Shown here: positions 30,301-34,391 of the stretch, piece by piece | Layout: each line of letters opens with the position of its first letter | Numbering within the stretch: the stretch's first letter is position 1 | From: Elysia marginata | Taxonomy: Eukaryota > Mollusca > Gastropoda > Plakobranchidae | Reading direction: 5' to 3' | DNA length: 34,391 bases | Assembly: GCA_019649035.1 (NCBI GenBank) | Contig: BMAT01008113.1 | Coordinates: forward strand, 56,292-90,682 | Notes under the pieces: generated by a model | Told to the model about the DNA's origin: nothing | Seen by the model: the letters and a program-made list of their open reading frames with translations, nothing else | Database searches by the model: none | Position numbers and translations under genes: made by a program

Positions 30301-33300
30301 TTTGCTTTTATTTTTAAACTCTCTTTATCATGCCACTCACATAATATAGTCAGTCTTTGTGAACACCCTGTTATGTGCCGTAACGGTTAAATCAGAACGT
30401 AGCTGCTGTGTGAGAAATGAAAATCTCTCCAACCAAGGTCATAGCTAGCGTAATGTACGTCGTGCTGCGAAACCTCTCCAATATGATTGCTGTAGTACAC
30501 CATTACCCATGAATGGTTAGTCTTCCACTGCTGAAGGTGGTCTCAAGACTTTTCTCCCAGCAAGCCAATACACACCAGTTTAACTCATGTTTCAGAGCAT
30601 TACAGCCCATTAAGCACTCTAGCATTCCACAAAATTTCAAGCACCTTTTTTAGCGAGGCACTCGTTATACAGGTGGGTGGACTCAAGAAAGCCAAGATAA
30701 ATTGCTGTCCTAAGGCAATTACAACATGATTCAAAGTAGAGAATCAAACTTTGCGTCCGTTAGATCATGAGTCCAAGGTGCAAACCACTGAGCCATGCTG
30801 CTCTACAGAAGTACCTAGATAAGATTTTTTAGAATGATTTCAATATAATATTGGTTCATATGATAACCAAAACAAATAGGCATTTCTCATACAGGTACTT
30901 AAAGAATAAAGAAAGTATTGGAAACTCGAATAAAATTCTTGATAGGGTGTGTAACATTTTTTCAGCCTTACCCAAATTCAACTTCCAAATTTTATGATTT
31001 TAATGCAGAATTTGGGAATTTTTGTGCAAAATTCTGCAGGTTTACTTTTTTTTTTTGTTTACCACAGTTATGACTGATTACTATTGCACAAAGGTATAAA
31101 AAGGGCTTAGGCTATCTTTATGTTCCTTTGGGAGATAACAAAAATGTTTTATTTGAAAACTTAAAGCATTTCAATATATAAAAAAAAACCTAACATAAGC
31201 TTATATTTAGCCATGTAGAAAGTGTGGTGTATATTAACATTCTGCAAATGTCCACTTTCATTGCCATAGACTTTTTTTTTGTCCTCAATCGCATGCCAGG
31301 GTGAGAGGGGTGGTCGCATGCTTCACCGCCGCGGCAACTCTGCAGATAGAGATCGGAGAAACTTTGGTGGTGGGGGAGACAACTCAGGAAGGATGGGTCA
31401 GTTTTCCAGACAGGACTTAATTAGAGGTCAGTAGAGTCTTCGTGATTTTTGTCGACATATTAGTGAATACAGAGGGAATGGGGATATTGGCAATTGAAAT
31501 TCATAAACATATTATACTGTTCTCAATGTATCAATGTCATCTATTTAATGATAATTTCCTTCTGCTGATAAGCCTAAACCATATTATATTGTACATTGTA
31601 TTAATGCATTTTAAGAAAGGTAATATACCAAATGTTATTCCATTATACCTATTGCATTGTGCATTGTATTATTGTCATTTATTCGAATTATAATTTTCTT
31701 ATGCCAATGTACTTGACTTATATATAACTGAAGTACAAGTTGATTCTGTTTGTGGAACTCTTATTTTGAGACCATCTATTGAATGGGAATTTCAATTTGA
31801 GGGCATTTGGTGCTTACATAACCCATGAGTTAAGAACCTTGTCATTCAAACCCTGTTTTTACTACAGTTTTTCAAGTCTTAACCTAGGTGTTTTAGTGTG
31901 TGTTTGTTCAGTAAGTATACTTTAAAATTAAGATGTGATATAAGATGCTTTAAGGAGTAGATTGTCTTGCGGCATCCACGGTCAATGAGTAGGGAGTCGC
32001 AAACATTTGTTCTTTAGAAGAACGGATTTATTCCTTTTTTACTCTGTATTTTCAAATTCGACATTTTCCAACATCATTCCACAAAAGTTTGACAACTTAA
32101 TACAACTCGCTATCTTTGAAAGCTCAGAAAAAATGTGTTGTTCAAAATATCAATGCCTTGTTATGTAAAATTTGCGACTTCAGACTCATTCACCTTGGTT
32201 TCGAGACAATTGATTTTTTTTTTCAGAAAAATCAAACACTTTAAAGGAACATTTACAGTTCATTCAAAATGCATGAGTTCCTTGGCTTTGGCCTACGTTA
32301 TTCATAAGAGTTTTTTGTAGAATGTTTTAAAATTTTTCTGTGTATCTATGCATTTAATTTTGCTTGACAGTAGTAAAAAAGATGTGTTTTTTTTCCCTGT
32401 GTCTCTGATGTTTCCAGGTCCGATGGGAGGCAGAATGGGGCACAACTGGGATGACCGGGATGGACGCAGGGGTGGAGGAGGGGACTGGGACTCTGGCAGA
32501 GAAATGAGGGGCTTTGGTGGCCACCGGGATGAACCAATGGGGTTTGGGAAAAGACGAGACGGAGGCCCAGATGAGAGGATGCTCCCCCACCCTGGTAGAG
32601 GTGGGCCTCCTCGCTCTGGCTCTCAGGACAGACTTATTTCAAGAGGAGGTCAAGGCCCACGGGATGAGTTCGGAGGACCAGGCAGGGACAGGAGGGCAGG
32701 CTCCCAGGAGGCCGACAACAGCAGGCGTGACCGCGACAGCTCCAGGGGAGGCAGGGACGATAGCAGGGGTGGTCGCGGAGCCAGAGACGAGGGAGGAAAA
32801 TCTCGAGGTGGCGATCGTGACGCAAGGCCCGGAAATGAGGATGTGGGTAAAGACCGAAACATTAGAGAAAGAGACTCATCTAGGTCAGATGGACCAAAGG
32901 GTCCCGTCGGCGGTAGACGAGATGCAGGTGGGGTCTCGCAGTCCCCGTCGAGCAGTCGCATTGTGTCCAAGCTGAGAGGAGAGTCCACAAAAGAAGACTC
33001 GCCGAGTGTGATGCGAGGAGAGTCCTCTCTGGCCGCTGTGTTTGATCAGACAGAAACGACCAGAGCCGGTAGTATGGGTGCTGGCGCCGCCAAGAAGAGA
33101 CCCACTAAAACCTTCGGTGGCAAAAAAAGCCCCAAAAAGGCTTCAGAAGACGCCAAAAATGCAGAGGAAAAGGGTAGGCTTCGTGTTGGTGAGAAGGGGG
33201 GTGGTTTGACCACAAGGGGTGGAAGAGCTGCTATTGATAGAAGTAAGGAGGCGTCACAGGCTGTGAGCAAAAAAATCACGCCGTCTCGAGATTCCCTCAA

Positions 33301-34327
33301 AGATGATGCGAAGGCGACGGTGAAACAAGAAAGTATTTCCAAGTAAGTTTGGTGTGGAGTTTCTGCATACCTTTAGAGTTTGCATGGTTTTTTTTTTTAA
33401 ATTTACTAAGGTGATTATATTTTTATTAAATATTATGGTTGTTTTTTTTAAACTTCATAGTGATATAAAATAGTTTAGAAAAGTATGTGTGTATAATTTA
33501 AATTCGCAACAGTCAGAATAAAAATGCTGTTGAATAATACAAACCTTTAAGTTTGTAAAGACTTTTCTTTTGCTGAGTTTACATTTTTTCAAGTCGTGTA
33601 ACAGAAAACCCTACTCAGCGTGAGCAAAATAATTCACATCATTAGTCGATTTATAGCTCTCTGTGCATCGAATCAAAAACTAAAATTTGTAAAAAAAGGC
33701 ATGACTTTTGGAGATAATGAAGAATTTTAAACCTGAACTATTGACTTATTGGCCTTTTGCATCCTAGTTCTTCAACGTGGATGCTTCAAATGGTTCTCCG
33801 ACTTTTATGGAAAGTCATCTTCACTGCTGGGGGTCTCTCCTGTAATGGGATTAAACTCAGAATTTTAAAAGATAGCAAAAATATTGGAAAAAAAAAAGAA
33901 AGTACACCAAATTGTGTCATTTTTTAAAAATAAACTTGATCATAATTTTATCAGGTTTACAATATTCAACAGCACTGACTAAACTTTTAAAAGTTCTATG
34001 AATGGAAACGATCACAAGTAAAATGTTATTAAAAGTCTCTCTGATGATTGCTCCATCCTCTCGGTGATGTTGTCTAGAGAGCGGGCATCCCCGGCAAGCC
34101 AGAAGAGCGCAGACTCGCACTCGAAATCTTCGAGGAGATCCTCTCACTCTCCTCTGGACGGGAAACGCGATGCCGGAGGGAATGCTGCGGTACAGGACTC
34201 CAAGAAATCTCAACTTAAGAGCTCTCTGTCGCCGGTACCTTCTCCCTCACCAGGGGGTGGCAGTAATGCTACGGCAGATGCTGGCCGGGGAAGGAAGAAA
34301 GAAGAAGCAAAGGAAGGAGATTCTGAG
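12208..34327 (+). CDS. ZC3H13: ZC3H13/Flacc-like m6A writer-complex scaffold, 5' part (14 exons, continues past window)
   Basis: Coding exons: 12208-12384, 15883-15929, 17044-17207, 18394-18503, 19642-19706, 21460-21537, 21906-22129, 25424-25657, 26564-26992, 27735-27993, 30078-30270, 31300-31426, 32418-33342, 34078-34327. Together they make 3282 nt (1094 codons) with matching phases and GT-AG borders. The N-terminal box KRRVTVEDD...RRSVFERLGPGG (26-54) matches the start of human ZC3H13, and LEQKRQEIQRALKALE (exon 4) matches its LEMKRQKIQRELMKLE helix. The rest is disordered: Lys-rich runs, a Pro run (243-249), SR/SD segments, Gln/His/Ser runs (about 403-445) and RG/RGG repeats (exon 13). In the family, the protein bridges WTAP/Fl(2)d and RBM15/Nito in nuclear m6A deposition. 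No cysteine occurs in these exons, so the CCCH finger is missing. The conserved C-terminal domain lies beyond the window, so orthology rests on the N-terminal blocks. Confidence 0.82.
12385..15882 (+). other. ZC3H13-like intron 1
   Basis: A 3498-bp GT-AG intron, the longest in the gene. The first 350 bp have higher GC than the rest. CTAGATCT-related words recur around 13015 and 13910-13990, and an A/G-rich tract lies at about 14707-14731. I looked for a phase-0 exon able to encode a CCCH finger and saw none, but cannot exclude one by eye. Confidence 0.75.
15883..15929 (+). CDS. ZC3H13: ZC3H13-like exon 2 (residues 60-75)
   Basis: This 47-nt exon encodes KPKLDYGQGMKGRSK. The acceptor is TTGTTTTCAG| and the donor AA|GTAAGA, entering in phase 0 and leaving in phase 2. 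In the human protein the CCCH finger lies at this position; no Cys or His is present here. Confidence 0.8.
15930..17043 (+). other. ZC3H13-like intron 2
   Basis: A 1114-bp GT-AG intron. A pyrimidine-rich stretch (about 16245-16500) creates a chance open frame of low complexity. AGATCTAGATCT lies at about 16614-16625. No exon or element recognised. Confidence 0.8.
17044..17207 (+). CDS. ZC3H13: ZC3H13-like exon 3 (residues 75-130)
   Basis: The exon reads EGEKSPDNLRLKFKGSKD, a basic middle and an acidic SEEDSADESDNWSID end. The acceptor is CTCTTGCAG| and the donor A|GTGAGT. Confidence 0.88.
17208..18393 (+). other. ZC3H13-like intron 3
   Basis: A 1186-bp GT-AG intron (GTGAGT donor) that contains the 207-bp tandem duplication at 17252-17664; the remainder is AT-rich without recognised content. 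Confidence 0.85.
17252..17664 (-). repeat. Tandem duplication, about 207 bp x 2, possible antisense LINE fragment
   Basis: Copies at 17252-17458 and 17459-17664 differ at only a few positions (TACG/TATG, GCAATC/GCAGTC, ATCGCA/ATCACA and one T). On the minus strand each copy has a reading frame ending ETWEVMMDREEWKDA, IANALMHGTG and stop. A W...DR..W pattern before a stop resembles the C-terminal end of many non-LTR retrotransposon ORF2 proteins. The repeat is certain; the LINE origin is tentative. Confidence 0.75.
18394..18503 (+). CDS. ZC3H13: ZC3H13-like exon 4, conserved charged helix (residues 130-166)
   Basis: The exon encodes LEDKKERELEQKRQEIQRAL and then KALEDGDDAPMIDVKK, a predicted charged helix. 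It resembles the ELSLEMKRQKIQRELMKLEQ segment of human ZC3H13, the second homology anchor for the call. Acceptor TTGCTCAG|, donor AAG|GTAGCA, ends in phase 0. Confidence 0.88.
18504..19641 (+). other. ZC3H13-like intron 4
   Basis: A 1138-bp GT-AG intron. Short open frames occur on both strands, but none has family character. No repeat recognised. Confidence 0.85.
19642..19706 (+). CDS. ZC3H13: ZC3H13-like exon 5 (residues 167-188)
   Basis: The exon encodes SDSSGSESSPERLHKKKKDKQ, an Ser/acidic stretch followed by a Lys run. Acceptor TTTTCCGCCAG|, donor AAGG|GTAAGA, ends in phase 2. Confidence 0.82.
20483..20787 (+). mobile_element. tRNA-derived SINE with intact Pol III boxes
   Basis: An A box (TGGCCTAGTGG, 20499-20509) and a B box (GTTCGATCC, 20543-20551) lie at tRNA-like spacing in the first 75 bp. 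An unrelated body follows, and the element ends CAAACAACCAACCAA. The head is tRNA-like, but there is no acceptor-stem pairing or clean tRNA end, so it is a SINE rather than a tRNA gene. Confidence 0.8.
20927..21013 (-). mobile_element. 5'-truncated copy of the same SINE, opposite orientation
   Basis: The reverse complement reads CTTTCAATAGTCCCAAGCGC, CGTCTCTGATATGACCTTG, TAGTTGAAAAGAG and TTCAAACAACCAACCAA, matching the 3' end of the SINE at 20483-20787. The tRNA-like head is missing. Confidence 0.78.
21460..21537 (+). CDS. ZC3H13: ZC3H13-like exon 6 (residues 188-214)
   Basis: A short Lys/Arg/Glu-rich exon (KKKEKKRHKKAATEKE, then MSLERQGKRK) between ATCGGCAG| and AA|GTAAGA. Phases match exons 5 and 7. 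Confidence 0.82.
21538..21905 (+). other. ZC3H13-like intron 6
   Basis: A 368-bp GT-AG intron, the smallest in the gene. Nothing recognised inside. Confidence 0.85.
21906..22129 (+). CDS. ZC3H13: ZC3H13-like exon 7, poly-Lys and poly-Pro (residues 214-289)
   Basis: The exon encodes HGSDEEESSPHKKKKKKNK, ETAPPPPPPPLMSL and YEPDSPTSTHRSDSPDG. The basic run followed by a proline run parallels the KKKGPRTPSPPPPIPED region of human ZC3H13. Acceptor TATTCCAG|, donor ATG|GTAGGT. Confidence 0.87.
23073..23583. repeat. Direct repeat copy 1, ending at the assembly gap
   Basis: Starts ATCATAGACACAATTT and ends AAACGATAATTTG immediately before the N run. It is colinear with 24775-25271, with scattered substitutions and small indels (511 versus 497 bp). 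Confidence 0.9.
23584..23790. other. Assembly gap (207 N)
   Basis: A run of undetermined bases inside intron 7. It breaks off a direct repeat on its left and abuts a tandem repeat on its right, so the gap is probably repeat-caused. Confidence 0.98.
23791..24003. repeat. Tandem repeat, unit about 109 bp, at the gap edge
   Basis: Copies start at 23791 and 23900 with CTAACGAGGCTGTCTGGT. Each has CTAGAT words, GTTAGAT and a CCTGCTT-type end. The first copy begins exactly at the gap edge, so more units may lie in the gap. Confidence 0.85.
24775..25271. repeat. Direct repeat copy 2
   Basis: The second copy of the 23073-23583 sequence, about 1.7 kb downstream, sharing for example ACCAGCTTTTCGGAATGCCT and CTTGCGCGCAAGCAAT. 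It ends about 150 bp before exon 8. Confidence 0.9.
25424..25657 (+). CDS. ZC3H13: ZC3H13-like exon 8, Lys-rich then SR-rich (residues 289-367)
   Basis: The exon starts EKAKSKKKKKKAK, continues LLSPLKKVLKLKKGPASVS and ends in an RS/S-rich segment (SKRSRSESRDSLKRKRSRSS). The acceptor CTTCTTGTTGAAG| is weaker than its neighbours, so the left edge is chosen by phase. Donor CCAG|GTATAT. Confidence 0.82.
25658..26563 (+). other. ZC3H13-like intron 8
   Basis: A 906-bp GT-AG intron. AT-rich, nothing recognised. A frame open into exon 9 starts about 150 bp upstream, but the GTGTGCAG acceptor and phase fix the exon at 26564. Confidence 0.83.
26564..26992 (+). CDS. ZC3H13: ZC3H13-like exon 9, Gln/His/Ser homopeptides (residues 367-510)
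   Basis: The 429-nt exon opens VAKRKERDLSGDDRRERGR. It carries two Gln runs (403-407, 418-424), a six-His run (425-430) and a nine-Ser run, encoded by near-pure CAA/CAG, CAT and TCN repeats, and ends RLVKRRADASAG. Acceptor GTGTGCAG|, donor CTG|GTAGGT. The intron begins inside a tandem duplication. Confidence 0.87.
26680..26800 (+). repeat. Coding trinucleotide repeats (CAA/CAG, CAT, TCN)
   Basis: Adjacent triplet tracts inside exon 9 encode Gln, His and Ser runs. The Gln and Ser codons are mixed; the His run is mostly CAT. Confidence 0.9.
26993..27271. repeat. Tandem duplication starting at the exon 9 donor, about 152-bp unit
   Basis: The first copy begins GTAGGTCGTGTGTGTG and the second (from 27145) GCAGGTCAAGTGTGTG. 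Both contain CTTGTGAAACT, ATCAAACATGAAGTAAACTT, GGCTAAATCAGAAGA and AACATAACATC. The second copy is shorter by small deletions. Confidence 0.88.
26993..27734 (+). other. ZC3H13-like intron 9
   Basis: A 742-bp GT-AG intron. Its first 280 bp are the tandem duplication described separately. A cluster of CTAGATCT-related words follows at 27310-27445. Confidence 0.83.
27735..27993 (+). CDS. ZC3H13: ZC3H13-like exon 10 (residues 510-596)
   Basis: The exon encodes ESWNRSKDRKVTGRGESPQR, then Arg/Asp/Pro/Gly-rich sequence with RPDRPDRADGGGDGPDRG and a C-terminal SKDRSGSQLGPKDRL. Acceptor GTTGACAG|, donor GAG|GTATGT, with phases matching its neighbours. Confidence 0.86.
28903..29188. mobile_element. 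piggyBac-type MITE with TTAA target duplications
   Basis: A 286-bp element flanked on both sides by TTAA (28899-28902 and 29189-29192). The ends are inverted: CCCCTTCGTGAC on the left and GTCATGAAGGGT on the right. TTAA duplication plus CCC-starting inverted repeats is the piggyBac signature. The interior has no transposase frame, so it is non-autonomous. Confidence 0.78.
29374..29860. mobile_element. pogo/Tigger-type MITE with TA target duplications
   Basis: A 487-bp element flanked by TA on both sides. The left end is CAGTAGACCTTGGATCCAAC; the right end, read inverted, is CAGCGGACCTCGTTTCCAAC. Both continue into similar sub-terminal sequence. The CAGT-GACCTCG-AACGAACT pattern is typical of pogo/Tigger elements of the Tc1/mariner superfamily. 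No transposase frame is visible. Confidence 0.72.
30078..30270 (+). CDS. ZC3H13: ZC3H13-like exon 11 (residues 596-660)
   Basis: The exon encodes RGQDPSHDRNQKDGRDRDKD, then basic-acidic dipeptides and RRIMGASGGPGPHM. The RD/RE-rich character resembles the long RE/RD segment of human ZC3H13. Acceptor ATTTTCAG|, donor ATG|GTCAGT. Confidence 0.86.
30271..31299 (+). other. ZC3H13-like intron 11
   Basis: A 1029-bp GT-AG intron (GTCAGT donor) that contains an antisense SINE (about 30500-30815); the rest is AT-rich without recognised content. Confidence 0.83.
30500..30815 (-). mobile_element. tRNA-derived SINE of a second family, antisense
   Basis: On the minus strand the head has an A box TGGCTCAGTGG (30795-30785) and a degenerate B box AGTTTGATTCT (30750-30740), 34 nt apart. 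The body differs from the SINE at 20483-20787. The head end is clear; the distal end near 30500 is a guess. Confidence 0.62.
31300..31426 (+). CDS. ZC3H13: ZC3H13-like exon 12 (residues 661-703)
   Basis: The exon encodes GERGGRMLHRRGNSADRDRR, then NFGGGGDNSGRMGQFSRQDL, a Gly/Arg-rich segment. Acceptor GCATGCCAG|, donor AGAG|GTCAGT. Confidence 0.84.
31427..32417 (+). other. ZC3H13-like intron 12
   Basis: A 991-bp GT-AG intron (GTCAGT donor). It holds the plus-strand copy of the dispersed ~95-bp repeat (32111-32206). ATTGTACATTGTATTA-type words recur around 31590-31680. Confidence 0.83.
32111..32206 (+). repeat. Dispersed ~95-bp repeat, plus-strand copy in intron 12
   Basis: GAAAGCTCAG, TTGTTCAAAATATCAA, GCCTTGTTATGTAAAATT and GACTCATTCACC align with the reverse complement of 4194-4290. 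No coding or Pol III signal seen. Confidence 0.7.
32418..33342 (+). CDS. ZC3H13: ZC3H13-like exon 13, RG/RGG-rich (residues 703-1011)
   Basis: The longest exon (925 nt). Its first two thirds are Gly/Arg/Asp-rich with RGG and RG elements (GRGGPPRSG, SRGGRDDSRGGRG, KSRGGDRD), of the kind bound by RNA and methylated by PRMTs in other proteins. A more ordered-looking piece follows (IVSKLRGESTKEDSPSVMRG, SLAAVFDQTETT), then a Lys/Ser-rich end. It has raised GC relative to the flanking introns. Acceptor TTTCCAG|, donor AA|GTAAGT. Confidence 0.9.
33343..34077 (+). other. ZC3H13-like intron 13
   Basis: A 735-bp GT-AG intron (GTAAGT donor, TCTAG acceptor). AT-rich; nothing recognised. Confidence 0.83.
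34078..34327 (+). CDS. ZC3H13: ZC3H13-like exon 14 (residues 1011-1094), last exon in window
   Basis: The exon encodes KERASPASQKSADSHSKSSR, SLSPVPSPSPGGG and KKEEAKEGDSE, Ser/Lys/Pro-rich. The acceptor TTGTCTAG| (34076-34077) was chosen over the AG two bases later because only the first keeps the frame. The donor GAG|GTCAGT is phase 0. The gene continues outside the window. Confidence 0.83.
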
Positions 34328-34391
34328 GTCAGTTCAGCCTCCTCTTTGTCATGCTTAAGAGATGCCAAATTTCCATTTGTGTGTGTGTGTG

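Noticed and set aside
32354-33342. Several long minus-strand open frames opposite exon 13
   Set aside because: They are shadows of a GC-richer RG/Ser-rich exon; the plus frame is supported by both splice borders and phase.
1-34391. CRISPR arrays, operons, ribosome binding sites, origins
   Set aside because: The window is intron-containing eukaryotic DNA; the repeats seen are tandem or transposon-derived without CRISPR spacing.
34376-34391. (GT)n tract at the window end
   Set aside because: Ordinary dinucleotide microsatellite cut by the window edge; length cannot be judged.

Overview
The window is eukaryotic nuclear DNA: AT-rich, with intron-split genes, long introns, many retrotransposon and MITE-like repeats, and one assembly gap (a run of N at 23584-23790). 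Both genes are metazoan. The repeat content (tRNA-derived SINEs, (TAA)n-ended repeats, scattered CTAGATCTAGA-type words) makes me favour an invertebrate, probably a gastropod mollusc. That placement is inference; the sequence contains no taxonomic marker.

Two protein-coding genes lie head to head. On the minus strand (11858 down to 5908) is a complete six-exon PP2C-family phosphatase that I identify as PPM1L. It predicts 388 residues, with an N-terminal hydrophobic anchor and every PP2C metal-binding motif. One of its introns uses a GC-AG splice pair. On the plus strand (12208 to beyond the window end) are the first 14 coding exons of a ZC3H13/Flacc-type protein, the large low-complexity scaffold of the m6A methyltransferase-associated (WTAP/Virilizer) complex. 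All 14 exons join in phase into an open frame of 1094 residues, and the C-terminal part lies outside the window. The predicted part contains no cysteine, so the CCCH zinc finger that names the vertebrate protein is absent.

Layout: 1-5907 is AT-rich non-coding DNA downstream of PPM1L (3' UTR plus intergenic), with a three-copy tandem repeat and dispersed repeats. 5908-11858 is PPM1L. 11859-12207 is a 349-bp gap between the two start codons, a probable shared bidirectional promoter. 12208-34391 is the ZC3H13-like gene. Its introns hold a 207-bp tandem duplication of a possible LINE fragment, a pair of inverted SINEs, a ~500-bp direct duplication next to the gap, a tandem duplication that starts at a splice donor, a piggyBac-type MITE, pogo/Tigger-type MITEs and an antisense SINE.

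The genes have no obvious joint pathway: one is an endoplasmic-reticulum-type phosphatase, the other a nuclear RNA-methylation scaffold. Their link is the divergent arrangement. No new biochemical system is evident. The most notable points are the cysteine-free ZC3H13 homologue, the GC-AG intron and several repeat families that look undescribed.
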